From: Actinomadura bangladeshensis
Lineage (GTDB): Bacteria > Actinomycetota > Actinomycetes > Streptosporangiales > Streptosporangiaceae
NCBI RefSeq assembly: GCF_004348335.1
Contig: NZ_SMJW01000054.1
Location: 1 to 37,547 of the forward strand
Length of the DNA stretch: 37,547 nucleotides
Reading direction: 5' to 3'
The position numbers and the translations under genes were made by a program. Below are positions 30,404-37,213 of this stretch, piece by piece (position 1 is the stretch's first letter; each line of letters begins with the position of its first letter). The notes beneath the pieces were generated by a model that was given only the letters and a program-made list of their open reading frames with translations, searched no databases and was not told the DNA's origin.

Positions 30404-31704
30404 GCGGCTTCCTCGTTCACGGTCTCGAGCGATGCGATCAGGATGCCGAGGCCCTCGGCGGCCTCGGCGGCGGTCAGGGTCATCGGCGGCGCCATGCGCA
30501 CCACGTTGCCGTACAGGCCGCCCTTGCCGATCAGCAGGCCCCGCTCGCGGGCGGCCTCCATCAGCGCGGCGGCGAGCGGCGGGCTCGGCTCGCCGGTGCG
30601 CGGGTCGGTCAGCTCGACCGCGAACATCAGGCCCTTGCCCCGGACGTCCGACACGATCGGCAGCCGCCCGGCGGCCCGGCGCAGACCGTCGATGATCGTC
30701 GCGCCCTGCTTCGCCGCGTTGGCCTGCAGGTCGTGGTCGAGGACGTAGTCGAGCGTCGCGTTCGCCGCGGCCATGGAGATCGGGTTGCCGCCGAACGTGG
30801 AGATGCCGAGCGCGGGCAGCGCGTCCATGAGGTCGCCGCGCGCGACGACGCCGCCGACGGCGAAGCCGTTCCCGAGGCCCTTGGCGAACGTCATCATGTC
30901 CGGGGTCACGCCGTGGCCGCCGATACCCCAGAAGTGCTCGCCCGTCCGCCCCCACCCGGTCTGCACCTCGTCGGAGATGAACAGGATGCCGAACTCGTCC
31001 AGGACGCTCTTGTAGGCGGCGAACAGGCCGTCCGGGGGCATCGTGAAGCCGCCGACGCCCTGGATCGGCTCGGCGACGAGCGCCGCGACGTCCCCGCCGG
31101 TCGCGGTGGCGAGCACGTGCCGCAGGTCGGCGACGCACGCCTCGATGTACCGCTCGTCGGACATGCCGGCGAACTGCGGGAGGTGCCGGTCGGCGCCGTG
31201 CAGGAAGTGGACGTCCAGCGGCGAGAACGACAGGTTCCGCCAGGCCCGGTTGCCGGTGACGCCCGCCGCCGCGAACGACCGGCCGTGGTAGCTCTGCCGC
31301 ATCGCCAGGACCTGGTCGCTGCGCCGCGCGTACGCGGCGAGCAGCAGCGCCGTCTCGTTCGCCTCCGTCCCGGAGTTGGCGAAGAAGACCTTCGCGTCCG
31401 GGATGCCGGACAGCCGGGCGATCTTCTCGGCCAGCTCGACCTGGCCGCGCAGCAGGTAGGCGGTGGAGGTGTGCACGACGCCGGTGGCGAGCTGCCGCTC
31501 CACCGCGTCCCGCACCTCGGGGACGTCGTAGCCCAGCATGTTCGTGAGGATGCCGGTGAAGAAGTCGAGGTAGCCGTTCCCCTCGGCGTCGGTCACGCGG
31601 GCGCCCTTGCCGCCGGCGATCTCGATGGGGTCCGAATAGTTGAGCGCCATCCAGGACGGCATGACCGCCCGGTGGCGCCGGAGCAGGTTCGCGTGTTCCG
31701 ACAT
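30400..31704 (-). CDS. Class III (omega) aminotransferase, likely beta-alanine/beta-aminoisobutyrate
   Basis: A 434-residue PLP enzyme of the aspartate aminotransferase superfamily, class III. K275 in MMTFAKGLGNG is the Schiff-base lysine, D245 in ISDEVQTGWGRTG contacts the pyridine nitrogen, and FANSGTEANETAL binds the phosphate. Pairing with the methylmalonate-semialdehyde dehydrogenase and a divergent PucR regulator fits reductive pyrimidine or beta-amino-acid degradation, as I recall from Streptomyces clusters with dihydropyrimidinase. No dihydropyrimidinase or permease lies in this window. GABA or another omega-amino acid is an alternative substrate. The ATG at 31704 has only a weak GGGG site. 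Confidence 0.9.
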   Translation of the reverse strand: MSEHANLLRRHRAVMPSWMALNYSDPIEIAGGKGARVTDAEGNGYLDFFTGILTNMLGYDVPEVRDAVERQLATGVVHTSTAYLLRGQVELAEKIARLSGIPDAKVFFANSGTEANETALLLAAYARRSDQVLAMRQSYHGRSFAAAGVTGNRAWRNLSFSPLDVHFLHGADRHLPQFAGMSDERYIEACVADLRHVLATATGGDVAALVAEPIQGVGGFTMPPDGLFAAYKSVLDEFGILFISDEVQTGWGRTGEHFWGIGGHGVTPDMMTFAKGLGNGFAVGGVVARGDLMDALPALGISTFGGNPISMAAANATLDYVLDHDLQANAAKQGATIIDGLRRAAGRLPIVSDVRGKGLMFAVELTDPRTGEPSPPLAAALMEAARERGLLIGKGGLYGNVVRMAPPMTLTAAEAAEGLGILIASLETVNEEAA

Positions 31705-31767
31705 GCCCCAAGTCTCGGCGGTGCCGACGTCCCGGGCCAGCCGCAGAGTGTCAGGACCGGGTGCTTC

Positions 31768-31800
31768 CCGTTAACGGTCTGCTCGGGGGCGGTACCGCCC
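31768..31800. promoter_or_regulatory. Two perfect palindromes in the pucR/aminotransferase divergent promoter
   Basis: CCGTTAACGG (31768-31777) and GGGCGGTACCGCCC (31787-31800) are perfect palindromes 9 bp apart in the 114-bp divergent gap. Centre-to-centre distance is about 21 bp, two helical turns. TATCAT (31804-31809) follows as a possible -10 for the regulator gene. The most natural reading is an operator for the PucR regulator itself. Confidence 0.45.
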
Positions 31801-31818
31801 GGATATCATCGCGGCGAG

Positions 31819-33435
31819 ATGCTGCCCACTGTCGACGACGTCCTCCAGCTCGACGCGGTCCGCCGCGGCCAGCCGCGCGTCGTCGCGGGCGCGGACCGCA
31901 CCGGCAACCGCGTCCGCTGGGTGCACGTCGCCGAGGTCACCGACATCGCGCACCTGCTGCACGGCGGCGAGCTCGTGCTGACGACCGGGATCGCGCTGCC
32001 GGACGAGCCGGAGCGGCTGCGCGCCTACATCGCCGACCTCGCCGAGGTCGGGGTCAGCGGGCTGATGATCGAGCTGGGCCGGCGCTACGCCAGCGTGCTG
32101 CCGCCCGCGCTGGTCTCGGCCGCCGAGGACCACGGCCTCCCGGTGGTCGTCCTCGCGCACGAGCCCGCGTTCGTGGACATCACCGAGGCCGTGCACGCCC
32201 GGATCGTGCGCGAGCAGTTCGCCGAGCTGCGCGCCTCCGAGCGGCTGCACGAGATCTTCACCCAGCTGTCGGTCGAGGGCGCCTCCACCGACGAGGTCGT
32301 CCGGCAGGTCGCCGCGCTCGGCGGGCACCCGGTCGTGCTGGAGAACCTCGCCCACCAGGTCCTGGCCGCCGACGCGGCCGGCGCCGACCCGGCGGAGCTG
32401 CTGTCGGCGTGGGAGACCCGGTCGCGGGCGGTGCGGCCGGGCCGCCGCACCGGCTACGACCCGGTGTCCGGCTGGCTGGTGACGATGGTCGGCGCCCGCG
32501 GCGAGGACTGGGGCCGCCTCATCGTCGACCTCGGGTCGCCGCCGACGCCGCGCGAGACCGTGCTGATCGAGCGGGCCGCGACCACCCTCGCGCTCGGCCG
32601 GCTGCTGGACCGGCACGCCGAGAGCGTCGAGCGGCAGGCGCACGGGACGATCATCGCCCGCATCCTCGCGCACGCCTACTCCGACCCGCAGGAGGCCGCG
32701 GCCCGCGCCCGCGCGCTCGGCGTGCCGCTGTCCGGCCGGCGGCTGCTCGGCGTGGTGCTGCGGCACCGCGGCCCCGGCTCGCCCGCGCCGCCGGTCGGGG
32801 AGCTGTCCGCGCTCGCCGAGACGGCCGCCGCGGCCTGCCGGGACGCCCGCCTCGCCGCGCTGGTCGGCGTGCTGGACGAGGGCGGCCCGCACGCCCGCGT
32901 CGGCGTCCTCGCCTCGCTGCCGGCCCGCGCGGACGCCGAGACGGCGCTCACCGAGGTCGCCACCCGCGTCCGCAAGCGGTCCGGTGACACGGTGATGGCG
33001 GCCGGGTCGGTGGTGGAGACGATCCAGGACGTGCGGAGGTCGTTCCTGGAGGCCGAGCAGGTCGCCGACGTCGCCGCCCGCGGCTCCGGCGCCCGCCTGT
33101 TCTACCGGCTCCCCGACCTGCGGCTGCGCGGCCTGCTGCACCTGCTCCGCGACGACGCCCGCGTCCAGACGTTCGTCGAGCGGGAGCTCGGGCCGCTGCT
33201 GGAGTACGACGCGCAGCGCGGCAGCGACCTCACCCGCATCCTGGAGCTCTACCTGGAGGCGGGCCGGAACAAGGCGGTCGCCGCGCAGCAGGCGCACCTG
33301 TCCCGTCCCGCCTTCTACGAGCGGCTGCGCCGCATCGAGCGGGTCCTCGACGCCGATCTCGACGACGTGGAGTCCTGCGTGTCGTTCCACGTCGCCCTGC
33401 TGGCGCTGAGCTCCGTCCGGTGGGAGCGCCCCTGA
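31819..33435 (+). CDS. PucR-family transcriptional regulator
   Basis: A 538-residue regulator. The N-terminal PucR-type sensor domain (about 1-125) begins LPTVDDVLQLDAVRRGQPRV and includes HGGELVLTTGIALPDEP. A middle region (about 140-440) is the GGDEF-like CdaR domain. The C-terminal HTH_30 domain (about 475-530) reads LTRILELYLEAGRNKAVAAQ then LSRPAFYERLRRIERVLD. The family activates purine or amino-acid catabolic genes. It is divergent from the aminotransferase-mmsA operon and most likely controls it in response to a pathway intermediate. The ATG at 31819 has no strong ribosome site and sits 9 nt after TATCAT, so a short or leaderless message is possible. Confidence 0.92.
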   Translation: MLPTVDDVLQLDAVRRGQPRVVAGADRTGNRVRWVHVAEVTDIAHLLHGGELVLTTGIALPDEPERLRAYIADLAEVGVSGLMIELGRRYASVLPPALVSAAEDHGLPVVVLAHEPAFVDITEAVHARIVREQFAELRASERLHEIFTQLSVEGASTDEVVRQVAALGGHPVVLENLAHQVLAADAAGADPAELLSAWETRSRAVRPGRRTGYDPVSGWLVTMVGARGEDWGRLIVDLGSPPTPRETVLIERAATTLALGRLLDRHAESVERQAHGTIIARILAHAYSDPQEAAARARALGVPLSGRRLLGVVLRHRGPGSPAPPVGELSALAETAAAACRDARLAALVGVLDEGGPHARVGVLASLPARADAETALTEVATRVRKRSGDTVMAAGSVVETIQDVRRSFLEAEQVADVAARGSGARLFYRLPDLRLRGLLHLLRDDARVQTFVERELGPLLEYDAQRGSDLTRILELYLEAGRNKAVAAQQAHLSRPAFYERLRRIERVLDADLDDVESCVSFHVALLALSSVRWERP

Positions 33436-33505
33436 CCGGTCCGGGCCCTGGCCGGTGAAGGACGTCCGTGACGGCGCTTGACCTCGCTCGCATACGCTTC
33501 ACTCC

Positions 33506-33560
33506 TTGGCCTCCTCTCCTGCCAAGAGGCAGGGGATTCCAACCGTCGCCGGTTGGGTCT
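33506..33560 (-). ncRNA. Possible omega-RNA (reRNA) scaffold remnant
   Basis: In the tnpB-sense direction two perfect hairpins occur: CCAACCG/CGGTTGG (33556-33550 and 33545-33539, TCGC-type loop) and CCTGCC/GGCAGG (33533-33528 and 33523-33518). They match the terminal scaffold hairpins of omega-RNAs, which overlap the end of tnpB. The scaffold should end near GGAGGCCAA (33506), so the bases from 33505 downward would be the guide. Transcription is uncertain because the upstream part of the gene is missing. Confidence 0.4.
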
Positions 33561-33700
33561 CCTGCTCCACTGCCGACTGCCCCGTCCGGGAGGACTCCCG
33601 TTGAGGTCTGATACCGGCTCCACAGGCCGACACCGCCGGCCCGGCCGCGTCCCGGCTCACCGTCACCGTGGACGGCTCGCCCCCGTCCGGCAGCGGACGC
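33506..33700 (-). mobile_element. Relic of an IS200/IS605-type tnpB 3' end
   Basis: The minus-strand frame ending at 33499 reads VSACGAGIRPQRESSRTGQS, then AVEQETQPATVGIPCLLAGE and EAKE. This is the characteristic C-terminal tail of actinobacterial TnpB (VSACG-x-x-xRPQRESSRTG-x-S, GIP-xL, GE-xx-K). The nucleotide sequence GGAATCCCCTGCC, TCTT, GGCAGGAGAGGAGG corresponds to the conserved right-end hairpin of such elements. No RuvC or zinc-finger part is present; the frame is only about 70 codons, against about 400 for a full TnpB. Everything upstream has been deleted, and a 13-bp inverted repeat (33703-33745) marks the edge near the hydrolase gene. No transposase is left, so it cannot move by itself. 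Confidence 0.65.
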
Positions 33701-33702
33701 GA

Positions 33703-33745
33703 CCACCCACTGGCCGAGGGCTCGGACATCTTGGCCAGTGGGTGG
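33703..33745. repeat. 13-bp perfect inverted repeat before the alpha/beta hydrolase
   Basis: CCACCCACTGGCC (33703-33715) and GGCCAGTGGGTGG (33733-33745) are perfectly complementary around a 17-nt spacer. The repeat lies 22 bp upstream of the hydrolase ATG and at the edge of the tnpB relic. It may be a cis-regulatory stem, an operator, or a scar of the deletion. Confidence 0.6.
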
Positions 33746-33767
33746 GAGTCTCCACGGAGGGTTCCCG

Positions 33768-34562
33768 ATGACGGACGCGGCGTTGCATGTGCATCGATAT
33801 GGAGACCCGGCGGGCGAACCCGTCGTCCTGCTGCACGGGGTGACGGGCCATGGGGCGCGGTGGCGGCGGACGGCGGAGGCGTATCTCGCGGACCGCGCCG
33901 TCCTGGCGCCCGACCTGCGCGGGCACGGGCGGTCGCCGCACGAGCCGCCGTGGACGGTCGAGCGGCACGTGGCGGACGTCCTGGCCCTGCTGGACGCGGA
34001 GGGCGTCGAGCGGGCCGACCTCGTCGGGCACTCCTACGGCGGGATGATCGCGCTGCATCTGGCGCGGACGGCGCCGCGGCGGGTGCGGCGGCTGCTGCTG
34101 CTCGACCCGGCGATCGGGCTCGCCCCGGCGGACGCGGCGCGGGAGGCCCGCGGTTACCTGGTCCCGGTGTCGTTCGCGGACGCCGCCGAGGCCCGCGCGT
34201 ACCGGGCGGCGCGCTGGTCGGACGCGCCGGCCGGCGCCGTGGACGAGGAGGTCGCCGAGCACCTCGAGCCGTCCCCGGACGGGCGCCTGCGGTGGCGGTT
34301 CGAGCCGGCGGCGGTGGTGACCGCCTACTCGGAGATGGCCCGCCCGCACCTCACGCCGCCGGCGGACGTGGCCACCCACCTGGTGATCGCGGCGCGGGCC
34401 GACCTCGTCCGGCCCGAGTTCGTGGTGGACTGCCGCGCGGCGCTCGGTCCCGGCCTCGTGATCAGCGAGATCGAGGCCGGGCACATGCTCTACGTCGACC
34501 GCCTGGAGGAGACCGGGACGCTGATCGCCGGCTGGCTCAGCGGAGCAGCCGCCGGCCGGTGA
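33768..34562 (+). CDS. Alpha/beta-hydrolase
   Basis: A 264-residue single-domain hydrolase. The oxyanion segment VVLLHGVTGHGARWR, the DLRGHGRSPHEPPW loop, nucleophile S89 in GHSYGG, the acid in ARADLVRPEF and the histidine in EAGHMLYVDR complete the triad. Small cap-domain insertions at about 120-190 suggest an esterase, haloperoxidase-like or epoxide-hydrolase-type enzyme, but the substrate is not predictable. The ATG at 33768 has GGAGGG nine bases upstream. Its 3' end overlaps the convergent DapB-like gene by 26 bp. The 13-bp inverted repeat in its leader may control expression. Confidence 0.88.
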   Translation: MTDAALHVHRYGDPAGEPVVLLHGVTGHGARWRRTAEAYLADRAVLAPDLRGHGRSPHEPPWTVERHVADVLALLDAEGVERADLVGHSYGGMIALHLARTAPRRVRRLLLLDPAIGLAPADAAREARGYLVPVSFADAAEARAYRAARWSDAPAGAVDEEVAEHLEPSPDGRLRWRFEPAAVVTAYSEMARPHLTPPADVATHLVIAARADLVRPEFVVDCRAALGPGLVISEIEAGHMLYVDRLEETGTLIAGWLSGAAAGR

Positions 34563-35532
34563 CCACCGGCAGCGTCAGCGGGGTGTGCAGGCCCGGCGGG
34601 GCCTCGGCCGCCGCCGGGACGGCGCCGGCCGTGCGGTGCGCGGTGGCGCGGCCGCCGGCGAGGTCCATCCGCACGGCCGGTTCGCCGGCGATCTCGACGC
34701 GGTGGCCGTCCTCGGCGCCGAACGGCGGGGCCGGCCAGTGCGGAGCGAGGTCGGCGCGCGCCCGCACCACGCGGTCCACGGTGATCACCGGCCGGCCGCG
34801 CAGGACGCCCGACACCTGGAACCGCAGGCCCGCCAGGGCTCCCTTCGCGATCCGGCCGGCGGGGCCGTCGATCTCCTCAGGGGCCGCGCACACCTCGTGG
34901 GTCTCGGTGAGATCGTCCAGCGGGACGGCCAGGTGCCGGGCGAGGAGCCGGACGACCGGCCCCCAGCGCCGCACGGGCGCGCCGGGCCGCACGATCGGCG
35001 GGCGGCGGCCGATGGGCGCGCCGAGCCCGAACCGGGCGGCGGCCTGCGTGCCCACTCGCCGGAACTCGGTGATCCTGATCGCCTCGACGCGCCCGCAGCC
35101 CCCGCTGAGCAGCGCCGGGAGCACGTCCCCCGCCGGCCCGGTGCCGAGCGCGAGGCAGGCGGCCCCGCCCGTCGCGCAGGCCGCGCGGAGCCGCCGGACC
35201 ACGGCCGGGTCGGCGGACGGCGGGTCCAGCAACGCGGGCGGGCCCGTCGAGACGACCCCGGCGCCCGCCTCCAGCGCACGGCACAGATCGTCGATCGAGC
35301 CGCCGGTGTGGCAGACGACGTGGGGCCGCCTCGCCAGCAGCCCGGCGGGGTCACCGGCAGCGAGAATCCCCAGGGGGCGCCCGGTTCCGGCCAGTTCGGC
35401 GGCGTCCACGCCCTCCTGGCGGGGGGCGCCGGTCACGACGCCGGCGAGTTCGAGGTCCGGATGCCCGATGAGGGCCCGGAGCGTCCGCCCGTCGACGGCG
35501 CCGGCGGCCCAGTAGCCGACGAGATAGGACAT
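34537..35532 (-). CDS. DapB-like NAD(P)-dependent oxidoreductase
   Basis: A 331-residue protein related to actinobacterial dihydrodipicolinate-reductase-like dehydrogenases and 2,4-diaminopentanoate dehydrogenase. RTLRALIGHPDLELAGVVT and GVDAAELAGTGRPLGI match the family's N-terminal Rossmann pattern, and LLARRPHVVCHTGG is the second conserved block. The glycine-rich loop is degenerate: GYWAAGAVDGRT instead of the usual GxxGxxGR. The C-terminal domain has RFQVSGVLRGRPVITVDRVV, typical of the relatives. Function is probably oxidation of a small amine or imine, not lysine biosynthesis. It overlaps the hydrolase by 26 bp in convergent orientation, and starts at ATG 35532. Confidence 0.75.
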   Translation of the reverse strand: MSYLVGYWAAGAVDGRTLRALIGHPDLELAGVVTGAPRQEGVDAAELAGTGRPLGILAAGDPAGLLARRPHVVCHTGGSIDDLCRALEAGAGVVSTGPPALLDPPSADPAVVRRLRAACATGGAACLALGTGPAGDVLPALLSGGCGRVEAIRITEFRRVGTQAAARFGLGAPIGRRPPIVRPGAPVRRWGPVVRLLARHLAVPLDDLTETHEVCAAPEEIDGPAGRIAKGALAGLRFQVSGVLRGRPVITVDRVVRARADLAPHWPAPPFGAEDGHRVEIAGEPAVRMDLAGGRATAHRTAGAVPAAAEAPPGLHTPLTLPVVTGRRLLR

Positions 35533-35650
35533 ACCACCAGCTTTCGAGCAAGTGCCGGGTCAACTGCCGGCGCAGTGTAGGCACAGGGCCGCGACCAGGA
35601 CGATCCCCTTCCGCGACGTACATCGGTGCACTCGCGGGAAGGAGACCCTG

Positions 35651-36781
35651 GTGAGTGTTCACACGGGTCCGCGCACGTTCGGGGTGGAGGAGGAGCTGCT
35701 CCTCGTCGACCCGGCGAGCGGTGCGCCGCAGGCCGTCTCCGGTTCCGTCATCCGCTACGCGCGGCGCCACGACGAACTGTTCCTGACCGGCGGCCGGCGG
35801 TCGAGATCGCTGGAGACCGAGCTGCAGCGCGAGCAGCTCGAGACCGCGACGCCGGTCTGCCGGACGCTCGGGGAGCTGTCCGAGCACGTCCGGACGGCGC
35901 GGCTGGCGGCGGCGAAGTCGGCGGCCGGGGTGGGCGCCGCCGTCGCCGCCCTCGCCACCTCGCCGGTGAGCGTCCGCCCGTCGCTGACCCCGTCGCACCG
36001 CTACCTGCGGATGGCCGACGCCTACGGGCCCGCCGCCGACGAGCAGCTCACCTGCGGCTGCCACGTGCACGTCGGCATCGACTCGCCGGACGAGGGCGTC
36101 GCCGTCCTCGACCGGATCCGGCCATGGCTGCCGCCGCTGCTGGCCCTGAGCGGCAACTCGCCGTTCTGGCAGGGCGCCGACACCGGCTACGACAGCTGGC
36201 GGCACCAGGTGTGGAGCCGCTGGCCGTCCAGCGGCCCCACCGAGCTGTTCGGCTCCGCCGCGCGGTACCGGTCGACGATCGAGGCGCTGCTCGCGACGGG
36301 CGCACTCGTCGACGAGGGCATGATCTACTTCGACGCCCGCCTGTCCCGGCACTACCCGACGGTGGAGATCCGGGTACCGGACGTCTGCCTGGACGCCGAC
36401 GACGCCGTGCTGATGGCCGCGTTCGTCCGGGCCCTGGTCGACACCGCGGCCGAGGCGTGGCACGCCGGCGCGCCGCCCGACCCGGTGCGGGCCGACCTGA
36501 TGCGGCTGGCGATGTGGCGGGCGGGCCGCTCCGGCCTGCGCGGCGACCTCGTCCACCCGCGCACCTGCCGCGCCGCCCCCGCCGCCGCGGTCGTCGGGGC
36601 ACTGCTCGACCACCTCACTCCCGCGCTCGACCGCGCCGGCGACCTCGAACCCGCCACCCGCCTCCTCCGCGGCCTGCTCGAACGCGGCAACGGCGCCCGG
36701 CACCAGCGCGGCGTCCACGCCCGCACCCACGACATCGCGGCCGTCGTGGCGGACGCGGTCGACCGCACCGCGGCCGTCTGA
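35651..36781 (+). CDS. YbdK-type carboxylate-amine ligase (glutamate-cysteine ligase 2 family)
   Basis: A 376-residue ATP-dependent ligase of COG2170. FGVEEELLLVD opens the fold, SLETELQREQLETATPVC is the substrate-binding block, and TCGCHVHVGIDSPDEGV and SGNSPFWQGADTGYDSWRHQ are conserved metal and catalytic segments. HYPTVEIRVPDVCLDADDAV follows. Family members have weak glutamate-cysteine ligase activity; mycothiol-producing actinomycetes use many copies with unknown substrates. The GTG at 35651 is selected because AAGGAG (35638-35643) precedes it; an upstream frame continues without a ribosome site. It is divergent from the DapB-like gene with a 118-bp gap. Confidence 0.88.
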   Translation: MSVHTGPRTFGVEEELLLVDPASGAPQAVSGSVIRYARRHDELFLTGGRRSRSLETELQREQLETATPVCRTLGELSEHVRTARLAAAKSAAGVGAAVAALATSPVSVRPSLTPSHRYLRMADAYGPAADEQLTCGCHVHVGIDSPDEGVAVLDRIRPWLPPLLALSGNSPFWQGADTGYDSWRHQVWSRWPSSGPTELFGSAARYRSTIEALLATGALVDEGMIYFDARLSRHYPTVEIRVPDVCLDADDAVLMAAFVRALVDTAAEAWHAGAPPDPVRADLMRLAMWRAGRSGLRGDLVHPRTCRAAPAAAVVGALLDHLTPALDRAGDLEPATRLLRGLLERGNGARHQRGVHARTHDIAAVVADAVDRTAAV

Positions 36782-36798
36782 TCGGGCAGTATCGCCCC

Positions 36799-37098
36799 AT
36801 GCTGGACGACGCCGCCCTGGAGAGATCATCGATCGTGGCGAACTGCGCCATGAACCGCGAACGGACGCTGAAGGGCTACGTCCGCGAACTGGGCGTCCAC
36901 GTCCTGGCCGAGGCCGGCCGCCGCCTGACAGCGTCCCTGTGCCGGGCGGGCTTCGCCTACGACCCGAGGCGCCGCCGCATCTCACTACGCGGCCACCGCA
37001 AGATCGAGCTGCCCTACCACTACATAGGAGCCGACGACCGAGCAGGCCCGAACTACACGGGCCAACCGGCCGTCGACTCCTTCTACACCCCGGCTTGA
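36799..37098 (+). CDS. Small ORF fusing both ends of a class I SAM methyltransferase (internal deletion)
   Basis: The 99-residue frame starts with LDDAALERSSIVANCAMNRE followed by R-x4-GYVRELG, the N-terminal signature I recall for a family of actinomycete methyltransferases of about 260 residues. It ends with IELPYHYIGADDRAGPNYTG and QPAVDSFY, the C-terminal signature of the same family. The 150 or so residues between them, including the GxGxG SAM-binding loop, are absent. The junction near VHVLAEAG is in frame. The product cannot be a functional methyltransferase, so this is probably a pseudogene, although a new role for the short protein cannot be excluded. ATG 36799 has no ribosome site and follows TATCGC. 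Confidence 0.55.
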   Translation: MLDDAALERSSIVANCAMNRERTLKGYVRELGVHVLAEAGRRLTASLCRAGFAYDPRRRRISLRGHRKIELPYHYIGADDRAGPNYTGQPAVDSFYTPA

Positions 37099-37128
37099 AC
37101 CCCAGCCACCAGAACGCGGGCATGCCCG

Positions 37129-37213
37129 GCGACGCAGGCGACCGCAGCGACGCCGCGCACGCCGGCACGGGCACGATGGACCGCAACGGCGGCGTGAGGA
37201 TCGCCTGCGTCGC
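37129..37213. repeat. 13-bp perfect inverted repeat with a 59-bp spacer
   Basis: GCGACGCAGGCGA (37129-37141) and TCGCCTGCGTCGC (37201-37213) are perfect complements. The right arm touches the last base of the WYL stop codon. It lies between convergent genes and could form a large stem, or mark a past rearrangement next to the collapsed methyltransferase. Confidence 0.5.

Noticed and set aside
28904..31711. Apparent 935-residue fusion of aminotransferase and aldehyde dehydrogenase
   Set aside because: The first 436 codons are an out-of-frame reading of the aminotransferase gene. The real genes are in different frames and overlap by ATGA.
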